Of a DNA stretch of 5,615 nucleotides, positions 1 through 5,016 are shown piece by piece (the stretch's first letter is position 1; each line of letters opens with the position of its first letter). The DNA lies in contig JAAZLB010000052.1 of the NCBI GenBank assembly GCA_012799535.1, forward strand, positions 1 through 5,615. Reading direction: 5' to 3'. A program made the translations under genes and the position numbers. This stretch comes from Bacillota bacterium (lineage in GTDB: Bacteria; Bacillota; Limnochordia; Darwinibacteriales; Darwinibacteriaceae). A model generated the notes under the pieces. That model did no database searches, was not told where the DNA came from, and worked only from the letters and a program-made list of their open reading frames with translations.

Positions 1-5
1 AGACC

Positions 6-41
6 AAAAACAAAACGCCTCATCCTATACGGAAGGGCGTT
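6..41 (-). terminator. Rho-independent terminator of rpsT
   Basis: Read on the minus strand just after the rpsT stop, AACGCC (41-36) pairs with GGCGTT (19-14). An inner TCC/GGA pair (33-31 with 25-23) closes a five-base loop. The stem is followed directly by the T-rich tract TTGTTTTT (13-6). This is the classical hairpin plus U-tract layout. It suggests that rpsT is a single-gene transcript ending here, and that whatever lies to the left has its own promoter. Confidence 0.85.
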
Positions 42-47
42 ATTTTC

Positions 48-308
48 TTACGCTTGTTTAGCTAAGTTTTTAGTCAAACGGGATTTTTTACGAGCAGCAG
101 CATTTTTATGAATAAGACCTTTAGCGGCTGCTTGATCCAGAGCCTTAATCGCCTTCTGAAGGTGGGCTGGGGCGTTTGCAGGATCATGCTCCAAAGCGGC
201 CTCATATTTTTTAATAGTGGTTCTTAAAGCGGATTTATTAGCGGCATTGAGTGCCCGCTTCTTCTTGTTCACAAGAATTCTTTTTTCAGCTGATCTACTA
301 TTGGCCAA
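48..308 (-). CDS. rpsT: Small ribosomal subunit protein bS20
   Basis: Encodes an 86-residue, highly basic protein that matches bacterial ribosomal protein S20, a primary binder of 16S rRNA in the small subunit (family length about 84-90). Diagnostic stretches are the N-terminal MANSRSAEKRI, the central KSALRTTIKKYEAAL, and the C-terminal KGLIHKNAAARKKSRLTK, which is the most conserved part of the family. The start is TTG at 308-306, not ATG. It is fixed by a full AGGAGGTGA Shine-Dalgarno six bases upstream and by the conserved MANxxSA beginning. Escherichia coli rpsT also starts at UUG, where the weak start is part of autogenous control. Whether that applies here is inference. The gene stands alone, divergent from gpr, with its own sigma-A promoter and terminator. 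Identification is essentially certain. Confidence 0.97.
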   Translation of the reverse strand: MANSRSAEKRILVNKKKRALNAANKSALRTTIKKYEAALEHDPANAPAHLQKAIKALDQAAAKGLIHKNAAARKKSRLTKNLAKQA

Positions 309-314
309 ACCGAT

Positions 315-323
315 TCACCTCCT
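315..323 (-). promoter_or_regulatory. Ribosome binding site of rpsT (perfect Shine-Dalgarno)
   Basis: On the minus strand this reads AGGAGGTGA, complementary over all nine bases to the usual 3' end of 16S rRNA, with a six-base spacer to the TTG codon at 308. It decides the start: no ATG or GTG in this frame has comparable spacing. The strong site probably compensates for the weak start codon. Confidence 0.85.
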
Positions 324-342
324 CAGGCAAATTTACCCTGTA

Positions 343-371
343 ATTATATCACTAGAATTGATCAAGTTCAA
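343..371 (-). promoter_or_regulatory. Sigma-A promoter of rpsT
   Basis: On the minus strand there is a -35 box TTGAAC (371-366), a 17-base spacer and a perfect -10 box TATAAT (348-343). Transcription would begin near 336, giving a leader of roughly 28 bases that carries the Shine-Dalgarno. The strength of the match suits a ribosomal protein gene. The spacer contains the palindrome TTGATCAA (358-365), which together with flanking bases forms a near-perfect dyad over 355-369. Confidence 0.85.
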
Positions 372-383
372 GGGGTCTTCTGA

Positions 384-412
384 GAATAAGCTTCCTCTTT
401 TCGGTTAATCTA
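384..412 (+). promoter_or_regulatory. Candidate forespore (sigma-G/sigma-F type) promoter of gpr
   Basis: GAATA (384-388) fits the sigma-G -35 pattern GHATR. After 17 bases, TAATCTA (406-412) matches five of the seven positions of the -10 pattern CATNHTA. The overlapping string from 403 (GGTTAATCTA) also resembles the sigma-F -10 pattern. In B. subtilis gpr is read by both sigma-F and sigma-G, so a hybrid element would make sense. Transcription would start near 419, only a few bases before the gpr Shine-Dalgarno (GGAGG, 422-426). The match is partial and was found by eye. Confidence 0.4.
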
Positions 413-433
413 ACACTGATTGGAGGAGAGAGC

Positions 434-1513
434 ATGGCTCAAGTTTATCACACAGATCACTTCTTTGAAAAGTATAATGTTCGTACAGATTTAGCCCTAG
501 AATCCCACCAGGTGGTAGTAGAGAAGGAGGGACCTCCAGAATTACCTGGAGTTAAGGTTGAGACTGAAGAACAGGAAGGAATTATCATCACCAGAATTAC
601 GGTCGAAAACGAACTAGGTGCACAGTTAATGGGTAAAGCTCCTGGAAACTATTCTACTATCGAATCTCGTGCCCTTCGAGAACACAACCGGGATCTCCAA
701 GAAAATTTGGCCGAATTGCTAGCCCAAGAATTAGAGTGGTTTTTCTCTGAGTCTAAACTTGCACCTGAAGATGGTATCTTGGTTGTGGGTTTAGGTAACT
801 GGAACGCCACCCCAGATGCCTTAGGTCCTCGGGTTATTGAAAATCTCATGGTTACCCGGCACCTTTTGGAAATGTCTCCACCAGAATTGCGTCATGGCTT
901 ACGACCTATTTCCGCCATCTCCCCAGGTGTACTTGGCCTAACCGGGATTGAAACGGGTGAGATCATCTTAGGTGTGGTGGATCGAATTGGGGCTAAGGCA
1001 GTAATCTGCATTGATGCTTTAGCCAGTCGCAGTGTTGATCGTTTATGTAGCACTATTCAAATCTCTGATACAGGTATTAACCCTGGCGCAGGGGTGGGCA
1101 ATAGGCGATTAGCCATCAATCAAGAAAGTCTAGGTATTCCTGTTATTGCAATCGGGGTACCCACTGTGGTCCATGCAGTTACCATAGTTTCTGATGCTTT
1201 AGATCTTATTGAACAAGGCAATTTAAACGGAGCCCCAGGTGACCAAATACCCCAACGGGTGCAATTCGAGGTGGATCCAGATGTTCTTTTAGGAAAAAAG
1301 CAATCACCTCAAACTATTCCTAATCTACAAGACTCTGTTGGCAAACGGCGCCTGATTAGTCAGGTCTTAGAGCCTTATATGGGTAGTATGATTGTTACTC
1401 CCAAAGAAATTGACATCCTTATTGAAGAAGTAGCAGACGTTATCGCTGGTGCTTTGAACATTTCTTTCCATGAGGGCGTAAACTATGATGAGGTCTTTAA
1501 GTATTTAAGTTAA
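434..1513 (+). CDS. gpr: Germination protease GPR (spore protease, peptidase family A25)
   Basis: GPR is made as an inactive zymogen in the forespore. It self-cleaves late in sporulation and, on germination, cuts the small acid-soluble spore proteins that protect spore DNA, releasing amino acids. The 359-residue product covers the whole family length. Visible hallmarks are: YNVRTDLALE at residues 14-23, which contains the self-cleavage motif (predicted cut between Asp19 and Leu20, by analogy with Bacillus megaterium GPR); GLGNWNATPDALGPRV at 119-134 with the candidate active-site Asp128; IDALASRS at 193-200 with the second candidate Asp194; then STIQISDTGINPGAGVGN at 206-223 and GIPVIAIGVPTVV at 234-246. 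The start is ATG at 434, preceded by GGAGG seven bases upstream. The propeptide is 19 residues by this reading, a few more than in B. megaterium. The gene is divergent from rpsT and converges on the GerMN gene. Identity is very secure. Confidence 0.97.
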   Translation: MAQVYHTDHFFEKYNVRTDLALESHQVVVEKEGPPELPGVKVETEEQEGIIITRITVENELGAQLMGKAPGNYSTIESRALREHNRDLQENLAELLAQELEWFFSESKLAPEDGILVVGLGNWNATPDALGPRVIENLMVTRHLLEMSPPELRHGLRPISAISPGVLGLTGIETGEIILGVVDRIGAKAVICIDALASRSVDRLCSTIQISDTGINPGAGVGNRRLAINQESLGIPVIAIGVPTVVHAVTIVSDALDLIEQGNLNGAPGDQIPQRVQFEVDPDVLLGKKQSPQTIPNLQDSVGKRRLISQVLEPYMGSMIVTPKEIDILIEEVADVIAGALNISFHEGVNYDEVFKYLS

Positions 1514-1520
1514 TGTAGCT

Positions 1521-2090
1521 TTAGTTGTCCCTAGTGAGGGGTCCTGTAATGAGGACATGACCACCTATTGATTCGATCTCTTCACCTTCTACCAAGATTT
1601 GCACTCGGTCAATTTCGGGAAATTCAGTTAAGGTAGAAACAATGGCTTGTACCAAGTAGGATTCGATGAGGGAACCACCATTAAAGTCATCTACAAGCTC
1701 AGAACTAAAATTAGCTACCGCCAAGCCCTCAAAGATACTCAGGCCGAGTAATCGAGTAGTATGGGGTACAGATTCGTGGAGGTTTTCATGGGCTAAAGGT
1801 CCGTTAAGTAAGGTCTGCAAGGCTATCCCAGGATTTACTGGTCCACCAATTGGACGTTTAACCGGAACTAAGAAAAAATTGGTTGGGGTAGATTCGATTA
1901 AGAAGATCACCACATAATCTTGGGTAGTAGCTTGTTTTTCGTATGTAGCAAGGGTGGCCAGGGTAGTTTTTACATCCTCTAATTCTAGTTCTAGTTGGTT
2001 AACTTGTCGATATAGATTGATGCCCCGATAAGAAAACAGGGCCAGAGCTAGTATAATTAAACTAGCTGCCACGAGCTTTACTCCGCGCAT
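1521..2090 (-). CDS. Membrane-anchored single GerMN-domain sporulation protein
   Basis: The 189-residue protein has a short positive N-terminus, one hydrophobic segment (about residues 5-20), a polar, possibly coiled stretch (27-50) and one GerMN domain (about 58-183). Domain signatures are ALQTLLNGP (90-98), LLGLSIFEGLAVANFSSEL (114-132), the TLTEFPEIDRVQILVEGE strand region (153-170) and the closing GGHV (176-179). In B. subtilis, GerM is a lipoprotein with two GerMN domains and is part of the SpoIIIA-SpoIIQ channel between mother cell and forespore. Here there is one domain and no cysteine at all, so it is held by a transmembrane helix, not a lipid. I therefore do not assign the symbol gerM. 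The ATG at 2090 has GGGAGG nine bases upstream. Two nearer ATGs (2098, 2095) are out of frame and too close to the Shine-Dalgarno. Its promoter region is shared with spoIIP, which suggests sigma-E control and an engulfment-stage role (inference). Confidence 0.85.
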   Translation of the reverse strand: MRGVKLVAASLIILALALFSYRGINLYRQVNQLELELEDVKTTLATLATYEKQATTQDYVVIFLIESTPTNFFLVPVKRPIGGPVNPGIALQTLLNGPLAHENLHESVPHTTRLLGLSIFEGLAVANFSSELVDDFNGGSLIESYLVQAIVSTLTEFPEIDRVQILVEGEEIESIGGHVLITGPLTRDN

Positions 2091-2106
2091 TCCATCATTC
2101 CTCCCT

Positions 2107-2130
2107 ATAAATTGGCTAGTTCCAGTTTAT
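2107..2130. repeat. Nine-base inverted repeat in the GerMN-spoIIP intergenic region
   Basis: ATAAATTGG (2107-2115) and CCAGTTTAT (2122-2130) form an inverted repeat with a six-base centre. The only imperfect pair is T2112 with G2125. It lies between the GerMN Shine-Dalgarno and the AT-rich promoter boxes, and covers the expected GerMN transcription start. It could be an operator or merely an AT-rich dyad. No T-tract follows, so it is not a terminator. Confidence 0.45.
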
Positions 2131-2158
2131 CATATTTTTCCTACGGGACAAATATATT
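2130..2158 (+). promoter_or_regulatory. Candidate sigma-E-like promoter of spoIIP
   Basis: TCATATT (2130-2136) resembles the sigma-E -35 consensus (KMATATT). After a 14-base spacer, AATATATT (2151-2158) matches five of eight positions of CATACAMT. The start would be near 2165, about 30 bases before the ATG at 2195. spoIIP belongs to the mother-cell sigma-E regulon in B. subtilis, so the assignment is biologically consistent. The -10 match itself is only moderate. Confidence 0.45.
2144..2153 (+). promoter_or_regulatory. Possible SpoIIID half-site in the shared promoter spacer
   Basis: The ten bases CGGGACAAAT match eight of the ten positions of the B. subtilis SpoIIID pattern WWRRACARNY, including the ACA core and GGACAA. 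The site sits in the 14-base spacer between the two sigma-E-like boxes. SpoIIID there tunes many sigma-E genes up or down. Such short patterns arise often by chance, so this is a suggestion based on its position. Confidence 0.25.
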
Positions 2159-2194
2159 TGGGAAAGAGGGGTGGTGTTATGGTTGAGGTTAAGG

Positions 2195-3253
2195 ATGCGC
2201 CGAATTTCCACAAGGATTCGCAAAAACACCCAGATTGTACCTCTCCTAATCCTGGTGTTCTTGTTTTTTATTTTGACCTTGAGTGGCTATTATCTCTTGT
2301 TTCAAAACGGAGACTTGGATCATTCCTTGGCCAAGTCCCTTCTACGACTGGGTTTACCCTTAACAAATGGGGATGAAAATGGTCAAGAGGAGCCTTATAA
2401 TCTCCGGTCCTTGATTTATGCGTTGACCAATTATGATTTACAAGATCCTCTCACCATGTTAGGGGCTATCTTGCCAATCGCCCCGAAAATAACGGGCCAA
2501 CTGAGGGTGTGGGAAGAACGTCCCTTTGTATTCGTACAAGAGCTTTCCTTCGGTCCAGATCCTGTACGTCCGTTGCCTAATACTGATTTTTCACCTGAGC
2601 GGGTAGTTGAACCTAAGTCCCCTCAGGTTTTGATTTACCACACCCACACTTCCGAGATGTACTTAGGCAGGGCGGTAGCGGCTAATCAATCTGCTCAAGC
2701 CCATTATACGTTTCGCAATTTGGCGGATCCTACCATTACTGGAGTGATGGCAGTGGGTAGGCACCTTTCTAACGCACTTAACAGTCTAGGAATTGGTGCA
2801 GTCCATGAAACCCGTATTCATACATTACCAAGTATCAATAATTCCTATAGCAATTCGGAAAAGACGGTCCGGGAGATTCTTAGTAAACGTCAGGATTTTC
2901 AAATGGTGATTGACTTGCACCGAGATGCGGGGGTTCCCACCCCTTCCATTATGATCAACGGACGCAGTGTGGCCCGCATGGTTTTAGTTGTGGGCACTGC
3001 GGAACGAATTCCCTTGGCCCATCCCAATTTCCAAGAGAATCTAAATTTTGCTACAAAGGTTAAAAATATCTGTGATGAGATGTATCCCGGCCTCATGCGC
3101 CCTCTCCAAGTGCAAAAAGATGCCCGCTACAATCAGCATCTCCATCCCCATAGTGTAATTGTTGAGATTGGTTCTGTGGAAAACACTTTGGAAGAAGCCC
3201 TCTTAGCAGCTGAACTCTTGGCGAATGTTTTAGCAAGAGTGCTTCCCTACTAA
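2195..3253 (+). CDS. spoIIP: Stage II sporulation protein P (engulfment amidase/endopeptidase)
   Basis: SpoIIP is the peptidoglycan hydrolase that, with SpoIID and SpoIIM, thins septal wall and drives engulfment of the forespore. It cleaves stem peptides from glycan and also cuts cross-links. From the ATG at 2195 the product has 352 residues: a basic start (MRRISTRIRK), a transmembrane anchor at about 13-36, a variable linker, then the catalytic domain. Conserved blocks are LIYHTHTSEMY (146-156; His149, His151, Glu154), MVIDLHRDAG (237-246; His242), ARYNQHLHPHSVIVEIGSVENTLEEA (begins at 310; Glu324). His and Glu residues of this kind bind zinc in related amidases. The start is uncertain. ATG 2195 has GAGG six bases upstream; in-frame GTG 2171, GTG 2174 and TTG 2183 are possible, but the first two lie too close to AGAGGGG. 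An out-of-frame ATG at 2179 is better spaced to that site. Function is secure, the start less so. Confidence 0.93.
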   Translation: MRRISTRIRKNTQIVPLLILVFLFFILTLSGYYLLFQNGDLDHSLAKSLLRLGLPLTNGDENGQEEPYNLRSLIYALTNYDLQDPLTMLGAILPIAPKITGQLRVWEERPFVFVQELSFGPDPVRPLPNTDFSPERVVEPKSPQVLIYHTHTSEMYLGRAVAANQSAQAHYTFRNLADPTITGVMAVGRHLSNALNSLGIGAVHETRIHTLPSINNSYSNSEKTVREILSKRQDFQMVIDLHRDAGVPTPSIMINGRSVARMVLVVGTAERIPLAHPNFQENLNFATKVKNICDEMYPGLMRPLQVQKDARYNQHLHPHSVIVEIGSVENTLEEALLAAELLANVLARVLPY

Positions 3254-3320
3254 GGAGGTAACAGGATTTCTTCCTTCTAGGGCGAATCATTGAAGTTGTT
3301 GCCAAGAAGGAGAGTAGATC
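3252..3320 (+). promoter_or_regulatory. spoIIP-murJ leader: orphan Shine-Dalgarno and possible RBS-masking hairpin
   Basis: This short gap opens with AAGGAGGT (3252-3259), a strong Shine-Dalgarno that overlaps the spoIIP stop. No ATG, GTG or TTG follows at proper distance. Further on, TCCTTCT (3272-3278) is an exact complement of AGAAGGA (3305-3311), the core of the true murJ ribosome binding site. An inner GGC/GCC pair (3281-3283 with 3301-3303) could strengthen the stem. No T-tract follows, so it is not a terminator. The pairing is visible in the sequence; a role in controlling murJ translation is inference. I see no clear promoter for murJ here, so read-through from spoIIP or a promoter inside it is likely. 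Confidence 0.35.
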
Positions 3321-4931
3321 ATGGAAACAGAGAATCGAGAACAGGTGGCTAAGGCGGCCAGTATTGTTATGTTAGCCATCTTGGTCAGTCGTATCTTAGG
3401 CTTTTTGCGGGAAAGGGCTGTAGCAGAAGTTTTTGGAAGAACCGCGACTACTGATGTGTTTTTCGCGGCCTTTGCCTTGCCAGATTTAATGTATCAATTG
3501 TTAGTGGGGGGAGCACTTAGCTCTGCTTTTATTCCTGTGTTTACCCAATATCTAGCCCGGGACGAAGAGGAAGAAGCTTGGTATGTGGCGAGTGTCTTTT
3601 TAAATATTACCGTTTTGGCCTTAATAGTGGTCATGGTCCTCGGTGTGGTCTTTACCCCCGGCCTGGCACCTTTAGTGGGAATTGGCTTTAGTGGGGAGCA
3701 GAAAGAACTATTGGTTCTACTAATGCGGATCACTTTTCCTGCGGTATTTTTTACTGCCCTCTCTGGTTTATCTATGGGTGTTTTAAACTCTTATCAACGT
3801 TTCACCCTTCCGGCCCTCGGTCCCATTGTATATAATCTTGGGCAAATTCTTGGCGCCTATATTTTAGGACCTTTGCTGGGGATTATGGGGATGGCTATTG
3901 GAACTATTATCGGTGCCATTGGCAGTTTTTCTATCCAATTTCCTGAAGTGTACCGCCGGGGACATAGATATTATCGTCCTGTTTTAGATTTTGAACATCC
4001 GGGTATTCGCCGTATGGGTCAGTTGATGTTACCGGCAATTATTGGTTTGTCTATTGCCCAAATTAATATCATTGTTAGTCAAAACCTTGCCTCTACCTTG
4101 GAGACAGGATCCATAGTAGCCTTGCGTTTGGCTAATCGTCTAATCAATTTTCCCTTAGGGATTTTCGCCATGGGGATCTCTACAGCAATTTTCCCCACCC
4201 TTTCTAGGTTAACTGCTAAGAAAGAGTGGGAAGAGTTTAGCCGTACCCTGTTTTTTGGTCTACGGGTGGTCTTTTTTATCACTATTCCCTCTGCAATTGG
4301 CATGGCCAGTTTGAGGATTCCTATTGTCAGATTACTTTTTGAGTCAGGTGAATTTACTGCATTAGATACTCAAGCAACAGCCTACGCCCTGTTATTTTAT
4401 GTGCCAGGCTTATTTGCTCAAGCGGCCATCCAGGTGACTACTCGGGGCTATTATTCTTTACAAGACACGATTACACCGGTTAAGATTGGCTTTGTCTCAG
4501 TAGTTACCAACTTTTTATTGAGTGTGGCTTTTTTACGTTGGACAAGTCTGGGAGCAGGCGGTTTAGCCCTAGCCTTTTCTTTGAGTTCCTTAGTGAATAT
4601 GGTTATCGCCCTAGTTTTACTGGGCAAAAAACTTGAGGCTTTGGCTCCCACTGGTTCTGCTTATGTACGCCTCTGTGCCACTGTATTTAAATCTAGTGTG
4701 GCCTCATTAGTGATGGGTGTTGCAGTTTATTTTACTGCCCACTATTTAGAGGACACTTTAGTCATAGAACGGAAGTTAGCTCAGTTGATTCAAGTCTTTG
4801 GGGCCATTGGGATCGGCATAGTCCTCTATCTGGCTTTAAGTGTTGTCTTCAAGATGGAGGAAACTACTTTTGTCTGGAATCTAATCAAAGCTAAGTTAGG
4901 AAAAAAACAAGCTAAAAGTAGTGCTGAATAG
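3321..4931 (+). CDS. murJ: Lipid II flippase MurJ (MviN family)
   Basis: A 536-residue, very hydrophobic protein with about 14 predicted membrane segments, belonging to the MviN/MurJ branch of the MOP superfamily. It moves lipid II, the peptidoglycan precursor, across the cytoplasmic membrane. The N-terminal signature is clear: SRILGFLRE (23-31; Arg24 and Arg30 match E. coli Arg18 and Arg24), TTDVFFAAFALPDL (43-56; Asp45 matches Asp39), then GGALSSAFIPVF (63-74). NRLINFPLGIFAMGISTAIFPTLS (begins at 272) holds Arg273, matching E. coli Arg270. The position of E. coli Arg52 is Tyr58 here. The C-terminus ends in a lysine-rich tail. ATG 3321 has AAGGAG eight bases upstream. It follows spoIIP after 67 bases in the same direction, a place taken by yqxA in B. 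subtilis. It is probably the general flippase; a sporulation-specific role cannot be judged from sequence. Confidence 0.94.
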   Translation: METENREQVAKAASIVMLAILVSRILGFLRERAVAEVFGRTATTDVFFAAFALPDLMYQLLVGGALSSAFIPVFTQYLARDEEEEAWYVASVFLNITVLALIVVMVLGVVFTPGLAPLVGIGFSGEQKELLVLLMRITFPAVFFTALSGLSMGVLNSYQRFTLPALGPIVYNLGQILGAYILGPLLGIMGMAIGTIIGAIGSFSIQFPEVYRRGHRYYRPVLDFEHPGIRRMGQLMLPAIIGLSIAQINIIVSQNLASTLETGSIVALRLANRLINFPLGIFAMGISTAIFPTLSRLTAKKEWEEFSRTLFFGLRVVFFITIPSAIGMASLRIPIVRLLFESGEFTALDTQATAYALLFYVPGLFAQAAIQVTTRGYYSLQDTITPVKIGFVSVVTNFLLSVAFLRWTSLGAGGLALAFSLSSLVNMVIALVLLGKKLEALAPTGSAYVRLCATVFKSSVASLVMGVAVYFTAHYLEDTLVIERKLAQLIQVFGAIGIGIVLYLALSVVFKMEETTFVWNLIKAKLGKKQAKSSAE

Positions 4932-4951
4932 GGTTTTGCCCTTTATTATTT
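4930..4951 (+). terminator. Weak terminator candidate after murJ
   Basis: AGGG (4930-4933), overlapping the murJ TAG stop, can pair with CCCT (4939-4942) around a five-base loop, followed by the T-rich stretch TTATTATTTT. The stem is only four pairs, so termination would be weak or absent. It is listed because it lies exactly between murJ and the next promoter. Confidence 0.3.
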
Positions 4952-4978
4952 TGAAATTAATCCGTTCTATGGTATAAT
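4951..4978 (+). promoter_or_regulatory. Sigma-A extended -10 promoter of lepA
   Basis: TTGAAA (4951-4956), a 16-base spacer and a perfect TATAAT (4973-4978), preceded by TGG (4970-4972) to give the extended -10 form TGnTATAAT. Transcription would begin near 4985, leaving a leader of about 32 bases. lepA, and any genes after it, can therefore be expressed independently of spoIIP-murJ. Confidence 0.85.
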
Positions 4979-5016
4979 GAAGCAGCAGATTATTCTATGA
5001 AGGAATTGGTAAAAGC

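Larger units (their letters stand above)
2129..2158 (-). promoter_or_regulatory. Candidate sigma-E-like promoter of the GerMN gene
   Basis: On the minus strand ATATT inside AATATATT (2158-2151) serves as the -35 element. A 14-base spacer leads to AATATGAT (2136-2129), which matches five of eight positions of the sigma-E -10 consensus CATACAMT. The start would fall near 2122, leaving a short leader before GGGAGG (2105-2100). These are the same two boxes used in mirror image for spoIIP. It was recognised by eye. Confidence 0.4.

Noticed and set aside
217..408. 63-codon plus-strand open frame antisense to rpsT
   Set aside because: It is the complement of the S20 gene plus the divergent promoter region, with no family resemblance and no suitable ribosome binding site.
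1526..1557. Small stems (CCC/GGG and GTCC/GGAC) just past the gpr stop, considered as a gpr terminator
   Set aside because: They fall inside the GerMN coding end and no T-tract follows on either strand.
1666..1917. 83-codon plus-strand frame inside the GerMN gene
   Set aside because: It lies wholly antisense to a well-supported GerMN domain and has no Shine-Dalgarno or recognisable protein character.
2195..2380. Frameshift or sequencing error at the spoIIP 5' end, suggested by the overlapping 2158-2376 frame
   Set aside because: The spoIIP frame has the expected basic start and membrane anchor running without a break into the catalytic domain, so no shift is needed.
3259..3414. Frame across the spoIIP-murJ gap reading GRIIEVVAKKESRS, considered as a lost small gene
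   Set aside because: It has no ATG, GTG or TTG start, and most of it is the out-of-frame reading of the murJ start region.
3494..3733. 79-codon minus-strand frame within murJ, and similar ones at 4079-4303 and 4451-4651
   Set aside because: They are antisense shadows of a hydrophobic membrane gene, low in complexity and lacking start signals.
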